Positions 25,602-36,200 of a stretch of 64,000 nt of DNA are shown in pieces; position 1 is the stretch's first letter; each line of letters opens with the position of its first letter. Source of the DNA: Edaphobacter sp. 12200R-103 (lineage in GTDB: Bacteria > Acidobacteriota > Terriglobia > Terriglobales > Acidobacteriaceae); contig NZ_CP048114.1 in the NCBI RefSeq assembly GCF_010093025.1, forward strand, positions 1,922,001 to 1,986,000. Direction: 5' to 3'. A model generated the notes under the pieces. The model saw only the letters and a list, made by a program, of their open reading frames with translations. It had not been told where the DNA came from and did no database searches. Position numbers and translations under genes: made by a program.

Positions 25602-26309
25602 TCAGCTTCTGGTGGTCTGGAGAGCGGAACGCGGTTTGTTGAGGCGTTTTGAGGCAGTGTAGCCTACGCGCGCGAGGAAGAGAATGACCAGGACTGCAGT
25701 GACCTTCCGGGGTGTCCTTACGCCGGTTTTGACGAGCCACCAGTAGTGGATGACTGCGGCGACTCCGGCGATGTAGACGAGGCGGTGGAGACGCTGCCAG
25801 TTTTTGCCTCCCATGGCTCGCATGATTGCTGCGGGTGAGGTTGCAGCGAGGGCCAGCAGGATTAGCCACGCGAAAAAGCCGACCTGGATGAAGCGACGCT
25901 TGCGGATGTCGTCCCAGATGGTGGGCCAGACGACCTTCCACTCGTCGCTGATTGCGCCGGGATGACCTTGGCGGATCGAGATGAGCACAGATGGCAGATC
26001 GTATCCCGAGAAGAGGAAGATGTAGGTTGCGAGGTGGAGTGAGGCGTAGAAGAAGGCGTAGAGTCCGATGAGGCGGCGAAAGCGGATGAGCCAGTTGATG
26101 CGCGGCGAGAGGCGGCGCAGGGGTGTGATGGCTAGTGAGGCCAAGAGCATCCAGAGTGCCCAGTCGCCGGTGAAGTGGGTGATGTAAGCGACCGGGTCGG
26201 GATCTAGCGCGAGTGCTCCTGAGGTGTAGAAGCGGATAAGCCAGGCAAAGGGCGCGAGGCACAGCAGGTGTGCGAGCGTTTTAAGGAGGATGATGTTGCG
26301 TTTCGACAT
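25602..26309 (-). CDS. msrQ: Heme-binding membrane subunit MsrQ
   Basis: A 235-residue integral membrane protein of the ferric-reductase-like family, with about six hydrophobic segments and the conserved SLAITPLRR, RRLIGLYAFFYASLHLATY and WQRLHRLVYIAGVAAVIHYWWLVK blocks that hold the heme-ligand histidines. It passes electrons to MsrP for repair of oxidised methionines in periplasmic proteins. It is 21 bp downstream of msrP on the same strand. Confidence 0.9.
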   Translation of the reverse strand: MSKRNIILLKTLAHLLCLAPFAWLIRFYTSGALALDPDPVAYITHFTGDWALWMLLASLAITPLRRLSPRINWLIRFRRLIGLYAFFYASLHLATYIFLFSGYDLPSVLISIRQGHPGAISDEWKVVWPTIWDDIRKRRFIQVGFFAWLILLALAATSPAAIMRAMGGKNWQRLHRLVYIAGVAAVIHYWWLVKTGVRTPRKVTAVLVILFLARVGYTASKRLNKPRSALQTTRS

Positions 26310-26330
26310 GGAGGAAGATGCCTGTCCCGC

Positions 26331-27317
26331 TCAGTAGTAGCGCTTGAGATCCATGCCGTTGTAGAGGCTGGCTACCTGGTCGGCATAGCCGTTGAACATC
26401 TGGGTCGGGATGGTCCGGGGGAACGCGGAGCTGTCGATGCGGCGCTCGTGGGCCTGGCTCCACCGGGGATGATCGACGTGCGGGTTGACGTTGGAGTAGA
26501 AGCCGTACTCGCGCGCGTTGATCTCGTTCCAGGTGGTGTGGGGCTGCTTGTCGGTGAAGTGGAAGCGGACGATGGATTTGCCGTTTTTGAAGCCGTACTT
26601 CCAGGGGGAGACGACGCGGATGGGAGCGCCGTTCTGATTAGGAAGCACCTGGCCGTAGCAGCCGAAGGTGAGTAGAGCGAGGGGATTCATGGCTTCGTCG
26701 AGGCGCAGACCCTCACTGTAGGGCCAGTCATAGCCGCTTGGGAGATCAGGCATCTGCTTTTTGTCGACGAGCGAGACGAACTGCACGTACTTCGCGCTGG
26801 GGAGGGGCTGGCAGAGGTTGATGAACTCCGAGAGCGAGTAGCCATCCCAGGGGATGACCATGGACCAGGCCTCGACGCAGCGGTGGCGGTAGACACGGGA
26901 TTCGATGGGGCGGTACTTCAGGAGAGTATCGATGTCGATGGTCTGGGGCTTTTTGACCATGCCGGTGACCTGAAGGGTCCACGGGCGGGTTTTTAGGGTG
27001 TGAGCGTTCTTTGCCGGATCGCTCTTCTCGGTTCCGAACTCGTAGAAGTTGTTGTAGTGGGTTGCCTTGGCAAAGGGCGTCTGGTTTTCAGTCGTGTTGT
27101 ATTTGCTTGGAGCGGCGGGAAGGGCCTGGGCGTGAACGGTGGACGAGGGCCAAAAGATCTGCGGAAGATGGGCTGCAGCCAGCGCACCGGCGGTAAGTGT
27201 GGCTGCTCCACCGATAACGAACCGTCGCTGCCTACGATACCTCTCAAAAGCCTCCTGCGGAGTGATCTCGGATGACTGAACCTTCGCATCGAAGCGGTTA
27301 GACCGGCGCAGCAGCAT
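26331..27317 (-). CDS. msrP: Protein-methionine-sulfoxide reductase catalytic subunit MsrP
   Basis: Start at the ATG at 27317, preceded by AAAGGGA; the upstream codons to 27365 are unlikely. The 328-residue product has a Tat leader (RRQRRFVIGGAATLTAGALAAA) and the molybdopterin oxidoreductase core, with the molybdenum-ligand cysteine in YRHRCVEAWSMVIPWDGY. It reduces methionine sulfoxide in periplasmic proteins. It is divergent from the FAH-family gene and forms an operon with msrQ. Confidence 0.92.
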   Translation of the reverse strand: MLLRRSNRFDAKVQSSEITPQEAFERYRRQRRFVIGGAATLTAGALAAAHLPQIFWPSSTVHAQALPAAPSKYNTTENQTPFAKATHYNNFYEFGTEKSDPAKNAHTLKTRPWTLQVTGMVKKPQTIDIDTLLKYRPIESRVYRHRCVEAWSMVIPWDGYSLSEFINLCQPLPSAKYVQFVSLVDKKQMPDLPSGYDWPYSEGLRLDEAMNPLALLTFGCYGQVLPNQNGAPIRVVSPWKYGFKNGKSIVRFHFTDKQPHTTWNEINAREYGFYSNVNPHVDHPRWSQAHERRIDSSAFPRTIPTQMFNGYADQVASLYNGMDLKRYY

Positions 27318-27455
27318 GATAGTTCCCTTTCCCGATGCGTCCCGTCCGATTTTAGAGACAAACACACCTGTACGTTGGATTTATTCTCGGCCGAAAAGTA
27401 ACAAGAGCGCCATTTTCGTTACGAAAGAAGGCCTTAGGTTGCGTCAGGAGGCACA

Positions 27456-27479
27456 GTGAGAGCAAACTGGTCGGCATGA
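27456..27479 (+). CDS. Seven-codon upstream ORF coupled to the FAH-family gene
   Basis: A GTG at 27456 follows AGGAGG (27446-27451) and encodes V-R-A-N-W-S-A before a TGA that overlaps the ATG of the next gene (ATGA, 27476-27479). The following gene has no good Shine-Dalgarno of its own, so its translation may depend on ribosomes ending here. The peptide may have no function. Confidence 0.35.
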   Translation: MRANWSA

Positions 27480-28246
27480 TTACTGGTGCGCGTGAAAAAG
27501 ACCTGATAAGTGCCGCAGACCTGCTGCTGGATGCCCGAAGAAACTGCCAGCCAATCGCTGACCTGCCGAACGAGCTACGGCCAACGAGCCTGGAAGAGGC
27601 CTACTTTGTGCAGGATAGAATGTCGTGGGCGTACGAGGATGTTGGCGGCTGGAAGGTGGGGGCTCCAACGCCGGACGCCACGCCGACCTTTGCCCCGATG
27701 CCGGCGTGCTGGATGACCTGTACGGGGTGTGAGTTACGAGGCGTGACCCATCGGTACCGCGGAGTGGAGGCGGAGATTGCCTTCAAGATGGGAGCGAACC
27801 TGCCACCACGGGATACTCCGTATACACGCGAGGAGGTCTTCGCAGCGATTGAAAGCATGCATCCGGCCATTGAGATCCTGGAGTCGGGACTGATCGATCC
27901 GGACCAGGCGACGAAGCTAACAACCGTGGCGGATATGGCGATGCACGGAGGCTTCGTATACGGCAACGCTGTGGCTGACTGGAAGAGTATCGACTTTTCG
28001 AAGGAGAGCGTCTCTCTGTGCATCGATGGCGCGGTGCGCGTGGAGAGAACAGGCTCGAACACGGCGGGTGACCTGACGCGGCTGCTTGTGTGGCTTGCGA
28101 ACGAAGGCTCCGGCCGTACAGAGGGACTGAACAAGGGCGACTGGATCACGACAGGAAGCTGGACTGGCAATACGCTGGCTACCGCTGGCTCTGTTGTCGA
28201 GGCCAGGTTTGCTCACGCGGGAAATGTTACCTTCCGGTTCGCCTGA
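27476..28246 (+). CDS. Fumarylacetoacetate hydrolase/2-keto-4-pentenoate hydratase family protein
   Basis: A 256-residue protein of the MhpD/FAH fold. Visible are GGWKVGAPTPDATPTFAPM, the metal-binding ERxxE-like VEAEIAFKMG, IESMHPAIEILESGL, and the closing LNKGDWITTGSWTGNT. Members hydrate 2-oxopent-4-enoates in aromatic degradation or act on other 2-keto acids. No pathway partners are nearby, so the substrate is open. Confidence 0.82.
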   Translation: MITGAREKDLISAADLLLDARRNCQPIADLPNELRPTSLEEAYFVQDRMSWAYEDVGGWKVGAPTPDATPTFAPMPACWMTCTGCELRGVTHRYRGVEAEIAFKMGANLPPRDTPYTREEVFAAIESMHPAIEILESGLIDPDQATKLTTVADMAMHGGFVYGNAVADWKSIDFSKESVSLCIDGAVRVERTGSNTAGDLTRLLVWLANEGSGRTEGLNKGDWITTGSWTGNTLATAGSVVEARFAHAGNVTFRFA

Positions 28247-28475
28247 AGTTGATCTTCGAATGCAGGATTTGGGGAGTGGCTGCGTCGGAAACACCGCATA
28301 ACGGGGTTGCTATTGTGATCCACCGCATGTATGGTGGTCGGCGCGCGACTCCCCAAAATCTTGAAGAAATATGGCATCTTTCGCGGTATTGTGGGGAATC
28401 TGATGGAAAGAGGCAGGGTCTTCTCTGCCTTAGATCGGCTTGATTCGATAAGATTCTTCGCACGCGAGGTTACAC

Positions 28476-29420
28476 ATGGCACGTCCGTATTGGTCTGGGC
28501 AGGTCCAGATTTCTCTGGTGTCGTTTGGAGTGAAACTGTTTGTCGCGACCGAGGCAAAGAGCGAGATCCGGTTTCACCAGATCAGCCGAAAGACCGGGGA
28601 GCGAGTACGGCATCAGAAGGTGACGGCGAGTGCGGTGGAAGACAATCCCACCGAGGCCGGCGAAGCCCTGGACAAAAACGATATCGTCAAGGGATACGAG
28701 TATCGCAAGGGCGAGTATGTGACGATCGAGCCGAAGGAGCTGGAGGCGCTTCGCATTCCTTCGAAGCACTCGATTGAGGTGTCGCAGTTCGTCAACCTGA
28801 ACGAACTTACGCCGGAGTATATGGAGAAACCCTACTTTATCGTTCCTGAGGACGATGTGCAGGCGGAGGCCTTCGCGGTTGTGCGTGCAGCGCTGAAAAA
28901 GACGAAGAAAGCGGCGCTGGGCAAGATCGCATTTGGCGGACGAGAGCACGTCTTCGCCATCATCGCAGACGATGATGACAAGCTGGGCGGCATGATGGGT
29001 TACACGATGAGGTACCAGGAAGAACTTCGCAATCCCGCGGAGTATTTCAAGGACATTAAGAAGGTGGCGGTGAACGAAGATTCGCTTGAACTGGCGATGG
29101 AGCTGATCAAGCGCAAGGCAGGAAAGTTTGATCCTGGTAAGTTCAAAGACCAGTACGAAGCGGCCGTTCGGGAGCTGGTAGAGGCGAAGGTGAAGCATGC
29201 GCCTCTGCCGACCGAAGAGACCGAGGCTCCACGCAAGGCCCAGGTGATCAACCTGATGGATGCGCTGCGTAAGAGCGTTGGCGGAGGCAAGGAAACAGAG
29301 AGTGCGGCGGGAAGAAAGAAGCCCGCGGCGTCGGAGAAAGCGGCTCCTGCATCGAAGGGAAAGAAGGGCATCTCGTTGGTGAAGTCGGCAAAGTCCTCGA
29401 GCAAACGCAAATCGGCCTAA
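28476..29420 (+). CDS. ku: Non-homologous end-joining protein Ku
   Basis: A 314-residue bacterial Ku. The start MARPYWSGQVQISLVSFGVKLF and the following IRFHQISRKTGERVRHQKV, then YEYRKGEYVTIEPKEL, are family hallmarks. The core DNA-encircling domain is followed by a roughly 70-residue Lys/Ala/Ser-rich C-terminal tail (from about residue 245) that probably contacts DNA and LigD. It is 50 bp upstream of ligD in the same direction and so forms the two-gene NHEJ operon. Confidence 0.95.
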   Translation: MARPYWSGQVQISLVSFGVKLFVATEAKSEIRFHQISRKTGERVRHQKVTASAVEDNPTEAGEALDKNDIVKGYEYRKGEYVTIEPKELEALRIPSKHSIEVSQFVNLNELTPEYMEKPYFIVPEDDVQAEAFAVVRAALKKTKKAALGKIAFGGREHVFAIIADDDDKLGGMMGYTMRYQEELRNPAEYFKDIKKVAVNEDSLELAMELIKRKAGKFDPGKFKDQYEAAVRELVEAKVKHAPLPTEETEAPRKAQVINLMDALRKSVGGGKETESAAGRKKPAASEKAAPASKGKKGISLVKSAKSSSKRKSA

Positions 29421-29470
29421 GAGCTTGAGGGAATGCCGCGAACTTCGCCGATCCATAAGCAGGAGTGAGC

Positions 29471-32215
29471 ATGGCGGGTTCGAAGAAGGCAGCCAGCAAG
29501 CGATCGAGCAAGACGGCCAGGAAGACTACGGCTGCACGCAAGAAGCGCACGATCAAAACCAGTTCTGCACCCGATGCGGTGGACGAGCAACTGGCACGCT
29601 ACCGGTCGATGCGCGACTTCACCATTACGGAAGAGCCGAGCGGAGGCCATGCGCGTAAGGAGCCCCGCGAGGGGCTTCCCTTCTGCGTGCAGAAGCATGC
29701 GGCCTCGCATCTTCACTACGACTTCAGGCTGGGATGGAACGGCGTTCTGAAGAGCTGGGCGGTAACGAAGGGGCCCAGCTACTTTACCGGCGATAAGCGG
29801 CTGGCCGTCCAGGTCGAAGATCACCCGATGGAATATGGAGGATTCGAGGGGATCATTCCGCAAGGCCAGTACGGTGGTGGCACCGTGATGTTGTGGGACC
29901 AGGGCAGATGGGAGCCGCAGGCCGGTCACACCGACGTAGATGCCGGCCTGCGGGATGGCAGCCTCAAGTTCATCCTGCACGGTCAGAAGCTGAAGGGAAA
30001 ATGGGCACTGATCCGGATGGGCGGAAAGTGGCAGAGAGAGAAGAAGCCCAACTGGCTGCTGATTAAAGAGCATGATGAGTTCGAGCACAGCGAGAAGGAA
30101 GCTCCCGTAACCGAGACTGAACCTGACAGCGTCATCACCGGCCGGTCGATCGAAGAGATCGCTCGTAACGAAGATCATGTGTGGAACTCAAAGGATACGC
30201 GTTCCGGGGCGAAGGCCTGGTTTCGACAGGAACCTCGTGAGACGAAATCCCAAACGCGTGCGCGGGTGAGTGACAAAGAGCTGCAGAAAGAGATCAAGGA
30301 TCTTCCGAGCGAGCGCCAGCCTTCTTTCACCGAGCCCCAGCTTGCAACGATGGTAGAGATACCTCCATCGGGTTCAGACTGGCTGCATGAGCTGAAGCTG
30401 GATGGGTACCGGATTCAGGCACGCAAGGACGGAAGCAAGGTCCAGATGCTGACCAGGAAAGGACTGGACTGGACCGCGCGTATGCGCAGGATCGCAGATG
30501 AGATTGCGCAACTGCCAGCCGATAAAGCAACGCTGGATGGAGAACTGGTAGTTGTTGCGCCGAACGGTACAACCAGCTTTGCGGATCTGCAGGCATCGAT
30601 GCAGGAAGGGACAAAGAATGAGCTGACGTACTTCGCTTTCGATCTTCTGCATCTGGATGGAAAGAATACGCGCAATCTTCCGTTGAAGGAGCGCAAAGAA
30701 CTATTGCGGTCGGTGCTTGAGGGCTCAAACGAAGAGCGGGTACGACTGAGTGAGCACATCGAGAGTGGAGGAGTCGAGTTGCTGAGGGAGGCCTGCAAAC
30801 TGCAGGCGGAGGGAATCATCTCGAAGCGAGCGGCAGGCAAATACGTCTCCGGACGTGGACGTGACTGGCTGAAGGCAAAGTGCCTACATGAACAGGAGTT
30901 TGTCGTGGGAGGCTTTACGCTTCCGGCGAATGGTATTCACGGCGTGGGCGCACTGCTGCTGGGGTATTACAAAGGCGGAAGGCTGATTTATGCGGGGCGA
31001 ACCGGAACGGGTTTCACACAAAAGACGCATCGGACGGTGCGGGACAGGCTGGATGATCTAGAGGCCAATTTGTCTCCATTTGCTTCGCTGCCCGGTGACG
31101 CGCGCAAGGATGCGCACTGGGTCAAACCCGAGATGGTCGTGCAGGTAAGATTTGCAACATGGACCGCAGATGATCTGGTGCGGCAGGCGGCGTTTCTGGG
31201 CATAAGAGAGGACAAGCCTGCTGCTGAGGTGACACGCGAAGAGCCAGCGGCATCTTTTGGTCCAAGAAAGTCTCGGAGTAAAGTGGCTGAACAAGACAGC
31301 CGCGCGCGCGTTGTGGCGAATTCTTCCGACGAGATCCGGGCTGCGGTGGGAAAGCATGCGCCAGTTCGGCTGACACATCCGGATAAGGTTCTCGATCAGA
31401 TTTCGGGACTGACCAAGCAGATGCTGGCTGACTACTACTGGGCTGTAGCAGACCAGATGCTGCCGCATATCGCGGACCGCCCACTGAGCCTGGTGCGTTG
31501 TCCGGAGGGAGCAGGCAAGCCATGCTTTTTTCAGAAGCATGTGAATGCGATGCTTCCTGAGGGAATCAGCGGAATCGATATTGCCGACAAGAAGGGCAAG
31601 GTAGAGCCCTACATCACGTTGAATACAGCCGAAGCCCTTGCCGGGCTGGCACAGATGGGGGTACTGGAGGTGCATCCATGGGGATCGCGCAACGAAGATC
31701 TTGAGCATCCTGACCGGCTGATCTTCGATCTTGACCCCGACGAGACCTTGCCGTGGAAAGAGATCGTAGATTCAGCGATGGAGGTGAAGGATCTGCTGAA
31801 ACAACTGGGACTCGAAAGCTTCGTCAAGACGACGGGAGGAAAGGGGTTGCACATTGTCGCTCCCATTGAGCCAAAGTACGGCTGGCCGGAGATCAAGGAA
31901 GTGGCGAGACAGATCGTGATGTCCATGGAGAGTGCAGCACCCGATCGTTACCTGACAAAGATGACAAAGACTGCACGAAAGGGAAAGATCTACCTGGACT
32001 ATCTGCGGAATGAACGTGGCGCCACCTCCGTGGCTCCGTATTCTCCCCGCGCGCGTGTAGGAGCGGCGGTATCCATGCCTCTGAACTGGAGCGAGCTGAA
32101 AAAGATGAAGGAGAGGCCGTCGTTCAGCGTGGCTCACTTTCCGGAGTGGAAGGGGCGGCTGAAGAAAGATCCATGGATGAAGATGAATGAGGTGAAGCAG
32201 GGGCTGAAGCTGTAG
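29471..32215 (+). CDS. ligD: Multifunctional end-joining DNA ligase LigD
   Basis: 914 residues from the ATG at 29471 (AGGAG 5 bp upstream; GTG at 29465 is an alternative). Order of domains: Lys/Ser/Thr-rich N-terminus (1-40), 3'-phosphoesterase (about 55-200, with FCVQKHAASHLHYDFRL and IPQGQYGGGTV), ATP ligase (ELKLDGYR, catalytic K309; then DGELVV) and polymerase/primase (about 625-905, with DKVLDQISGLTKQMLADYY, LVRCPEGAGKPCFFQKH, LIFDLDPDE). The order PE-Lig-Pol resembles the Agrobacterium type and differs from the Mycobacterium order. The 3' 92 bp overlap an antisense gene. Confidence 0.95.
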   Translation: MAGSKKAASKRSSKTARKTTAARKKRTIKTSSAPDAVDEQLARYRSMRDFTITEEPSGGHARKEPREGLPFCVQKHAASHLHYDFRLGWNGVLKSWAVTKGPSYFTGDKRLAVQVEDHPMEYGGFEGIIPQGQYGGGTVMLWDQGRWEPQAGHTDVDAGLRDGSLKFILHGQKLKGKWALIRMGGKWQREKKPNWLLIKEHDEFEHSEKEAPVTETEPDSVITGRSIEEIARNEDHVWNSKDTRSGAKAWFRQEPRETKSQTRARVSDKELQKEIKDLPSERQPSFTEPQLATMVEIPPSGSDWLHELKLDGYRIQARKDGSKVQMLTRKGLDWTARMRRIADEIAQLPADKATLDGELVVVAPNGTTSFADLQASMQEGTKNELTYFAFDLLHLDGKNTRNLPLKERKELLRSVLEGSNEERVRLSEHIESGGVELLREACKLQAEGIISKRAAGKYVSGRGRDWLKAKCLHEQEFVVGGFTLPANGIHGVGALLLGYYKGGRLIYAGRTGTGFTQKTHRTVRDRLDDLEANLSPFASLPGDARKDAHWVKPEMVVQVRFATWTADDLVRQAAFLGIREDKPAAEVTREEPAASFGPRKSRSKVAEQDSRARVVANSSDEIRAAVGKHAPVRLTHPDKVLDQISGLTKQMLADYYWAVADQMLPHIADRPLSLVRCPEGAGKPCFFQKHVNAMLPEGISGIDIADKKGKVEPYITLNTAEALAGLAQMGVLEVHPWGSRNEDLEHPDRLIFDLDPDETLPWKEIVDSAMEVKDLLKQLGLESFVKTTGGKGLHIVAPIEPKYGWPEIKEVARQIVMSMESAAPDRYLTKMTKTARKGKIYLDYLRNERGATSVAPYSPRARVGAAVSMPLNWSELKKMKERPSFSVAHFPEWKGRLKKDPWMKMNEVKQGLKL

Positions 32216-33074
32216 CCGGTGAACCCAGCCTCATCACGAGACACTTTGCCGCTCCTCCTGCCTTGAGGAATTCATCGAGCCGCAATGACAGCACACGGAA
32301 TCCTGCGTTCTCCAGTCTACTCGTCAATTCCCTGCTGATCTCGTTCAGCACAATGGTCTGGCCAATGCTAATGGCATTGCAGGCGAATCGACAGGCGTCT
32401 TCTTCCGAGACCGAAATTCGTTTGTGCTGCGGATAAAAGGAGTGGATCCGCTCAAGCGATTTGCTGTCGAACGCTGCAGGGTAGTAGAGAACAAAACCAT
32501 CTGCGAGGGGTGCAAAGCAAGTATCGAGATGGTAGAAACGCGGATCGACCAGATGCAGGGAGGTGACCTTTGCGTCAAAGACATGCGCAAGAAGCGGATG
32601 GCTCCTTCGATCAGTACGCATTCCGCAGCCAACCCACAGAACTGTTCCATTGTTTGAAAAAAGTGCGTCGCCCTCACCTTCGAAGGCCATCTCCTGCGGG
32701 AGATCGGCGATCGTGTATCCCTTTTTCTTAAACCATTCCCGGAAGAAGCTCTCTTCCCTGCGGCGTTCCGTATGAAGAAAATGGCTGGAGACGACAATGC
32801 CGTCTCTCTCAAGCCCAGCATTGGCTGTAAAGACCATATCAGGCAGCCCCGGCTCCGGAGAGATCAGCTCGACGTGCGCGAACCCTGATATCGCGTTGTA
32901 GAGGCCACGCCATTGCTCGATGGCCTGCACGCGCGAAGCTGCGTGCAGGTTGCCTTCCATCCACGGATTAATGATGTACTGCACGTCGTAGAACTCTGGA
33001 AAGCACATCAGCCAATTGGAACCAGCCGACTTCAATGGAAGGGCGTGCAATTCGCCGATGGATTGTGTGCACAT
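32124..33074 (-). CDS. Amidinotransferase/dimethylargininase-fold hydrolase with a late tail
   Basis: A 316-residue guanidine-modifying-enzyme-superfamily protein (arginine deiminase/DDAH type). Conserved: INPWM, DMVFTANAGL, FEGEGDALF, GMRTDRRSHPLL, YHLDTCFAPL and the catalytic-cysteine block GGAAKCLVMRL. The family normally ends close to that block; here 33 more residues of Ser/Pro/Ala (GSPATASAPASPHSSSS...) continue antisense over the end of ligD, as if the original stop had been lost. Enzyme class is sound, substrate uncertain (arginine, dimethylarginine or another amidine). Confidence 0.82.
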   Translation of the reverse strand: MCTQSIGELHALPLKSAGSNWLMCFPEFYDVQYIINPWMEGNLHAASRVQAIEQWRGLYNAISGFAHVELISPEPGLPDMVFTANAGLERDGIVVSSHFLHTERRREESFFREWFKKKGYTIADLPQEMAFEGEGDALFSNNGTVLWVGCGMRTDRRSHPLLAHVFDAKVTSLHLVDPRFYHLDTCFAPLADGFVLYYPAAFDSKSLERIHSFYPQHKRISVSEEDACRFACNAISIGQTIVLNEISRELTSRLENAGFRVLSLRLDEFLKAGGAAKCLVMRLGSPATASAPASPHSSSSMDLSSAAPSTPESEPR

Positions 33075-33246
33075 CTGCGTCCTCTTGGACCAAGAGGATG
33101 AACCTTGTGAAAGCCAGCGTCAATACGAATGATTATTCAACGGACGTTGGATAAAGATGCAGAATTATCCTGCGATGCATGCGCGTCCAAGAAAGAAGCC
33201 CGCCTGGTTGAGTGGCGAGCTTCTCTGTTAGTGAGAGCAAAAAAGA

Positions 33247-36200
33247 CTACTGTGAGATGGTGACCTGCGACTGCTCGAGATCGCTGGTGTCATCGTCGCA
33301 GCCATCAGGACGCGGTCGCGGTCGCGAGCTGAAACGAACCAGAATGCTCTTGACCACAACGTAAAGAACCGGGATGAAGAAGAGATTGAGGAAGGTGGAG
33401 AGCACCATGCCTCCTACAATCGCGGTTCCTACGGAGTGGCGGCCGAGAGCGCCTGCACCGGTTGCGAAGTAGAGCGGGAGTACGCCGAGGATGAAGGCGA
33501 TCGATGTCATCAGGATCGGCCGCAGTCGAAGTTCTGCGGAGACGATGGCCGCTTCAATCACACTTTTTCCGTGTTCGATCTGCTGTTCGGCGAACTCCAC
33601 GATCAGAATGGAGTTCTTTGCGGATAGACCGATCAGCATGACCAGGCCGATCTGGACGTAGACGTCATCAACGAGCCCCCTTGCAGAGACCAGAGCAAGT
33701 GCGCCGAGTACGGCCATAGGCACGGCCAGCAGAATGATAAACGGGAGAACCCAGCTTTCATACTGCGCGGCGAGGGTAAGATAAACGACCAGCAGACCAA
33801 GTCCGAAGATGATGGCTGCCTTTCCGCTCGATTCCACTTCTTCGAGCGCCAGTCCGGTCCAGGAATACATCATGCCCTGAATCTTGTTCTTCTCGAAGAG
33901 CTCCTGCATCTTTTCGAGGCCCTGACCCGAGCTTAGACCCGGAGCCGCAGCGCCGTCGATCTCCGCCGCACGGAAGATGTTGTAGTGATAGATCACCTGC
34001 GGCCCGGAAGTTTCGCGGATGCTGACGAGATTGTCCAGCGGAATCATCTGACCTGTATCGGAACGGACGTAGAACTGGCGCAGATCTTTCGAATTGCGAC
34101 GGAAGTTCTGGTCCGCCTGTACGTACACGCGGTACGAGCGGTTGTTGAAGTCGAAATCATTGACGTAGCTCGATCCCATGTAGGTTCCCAGAGCAGAGGT
34201 GATCTGCGCCAGAGGAACGCTCATAGCCTTCGCCTTTTCACGATCGATCGTGACGAAGAGCTGGGGATCGTTTGAGGTATAGGGCGTGTAGAGACCAACC
34301 AGGCCGGAGTGCGGATCGCGGCTCTGACCGATCATCGTGTGGGCGATACGATCGATATCCTCAAAGGTGTTTCGGCCCTGGTCTTGCAGCATGAACTGAA
34401 AACCGCCAACGGATCCGATGCCCTGAATTGCCGGGGGTTCGAAGGCCGCTATGATGCCTCCAGGAACCTGGAAGAGTTTGGGAGCCAGCTCGGCGACGAT
34501 ATCGTGCGCAGAGTGACCCGGACCTTTCTTACTGCGCTCCTCAATAGGCTTCAGAGGAGCGAAGATGACCCCGGAGTTCGGTGAGCTTCCACCCGCCAGC
34601 GAGAAGCCCATGACAGAGAAGGTTCCGAAGACGTCATCGTTCTGGCGGATGACAGCAGCCGCACGATCTGCAAGCTCAGTGGTGTATTCCAGCGAGGCCC
34701 CCGGAGGCGCCTGCACCAGGTTGATGAAGTAGTTCTGATCCTCGGAGGGCACAAAGGCGGTCGGTACATGGTTATACATGTAGACCGTCGCACCGAGGCC
34801 GGCGACGAAGAGCAGAAGCATCACGACGCGCAGTTTGACGACGTGGGTTACCAGATAAGCGTATCCGGAGATGACCTTCTGCAGAATTTTTTCAAAGAGC
34901 CCCAGCAGGCCGCCGTGCGTGCGCTCTGGTCGAAGCAGGATCGCAGCGAGAGCCGGCGAAAGCGTTAGCGCGTTGAACGCCGAGATGGCGATGGAGAATG
35001 CGATGGTCAACGAAAACTGTTTGTAGAGGATACCCGTGGTTCCCGGGAAAAAGCTGACCGGGATAAACACTGAGATCAGCACAAGTGACGTTGCAATGAC
35101 GGCACTGGTGACCTCGGCCATCGCGTCGGACGTAGCCCGGTGGCTGTCACAGTGCTGGTCGTGGATATGGCGCTGCACGTTTTCGATAACTACGATGGCG
35201 TCGTCGACGACGAGTCCTGTAGCGAGAACGATGCCGAACAGGGTGAGGGAGTTAATGGAAAAGCCAAAGATCTTGATGAAGGCGAAGGTTCCGACGAGTG
35301 AGACTGGGATGGTGGCTGCCGGAATGATGGTTGCGCGCCAATCCTGAAGGAAGAAATAGATAACGACGATTACGATGATGATCGCTTCGATAAGGGTCTC
35401 GATCACGTCGCGCACCGAGTCACTGACAACGGTGGTGGTATCGAAGGCGATCACATATTCGAGTCCTGGCGGAAATGACTTGGAGAGCTCTTTCAGGACG
35501 GCCTTGCACTGGCGGTCTACTTCAAGCGCATTCGCGTTCGAGAGCTGCTGCACGCCCATACCGACAGCATCGCCCCCGGAGAACTTGAGGCTGGTGTCGT
35601 AGTTCTCGGCGCCTACTTCCGCTCGTCCAACATCTTTTAGAAGGACCAGGCCTCCGACATCGGGCGAGTTCTTCAGGATGATGTTTTCAAACTGGCGTGG
35701 ATCAGAGAGGCGTCCCACGACCCGGACGGCCATCTGATATTCCTGCTTACTGTCAGCCGGAGGACGGCCCAGCTGCCCCGCGGCAACTTCCACGTTCTGT
35801 TCCGAGAGCGCGTTGGTAACATCGAGAGCCGTAAGGCCGCGAGCCGCAAGCTTCGCAGGATCGAGCCAGACGCGCATGGCGTACTTGCGCTCTCCGAAGA
35901 TGATGACATCACCCACGCCGGGCACGCGCTTCAACGCATCTTTGACGTACACATCGAGATAGTTGGAGATGAATTCCTGGGAGTACTTTCCATCGCGCGC
36001 GAAGACGCCCGCGGCGAAGACGAAGTTGCTGTTCGCCTTGGTAATCGTGATGCCGGTGGCATTGACCGCAGCGGGCAGTCGTCCCTGCGCAGAGGCAACG
36101 CGGTTCTGAACGTCGACCGCGGCGATGGACAGGTCGTAGCCGGTACGGAACGTGATGGTGATGGTCGAGGTTCCATCGTTCGAGCTGGTGGAGCTCATGT

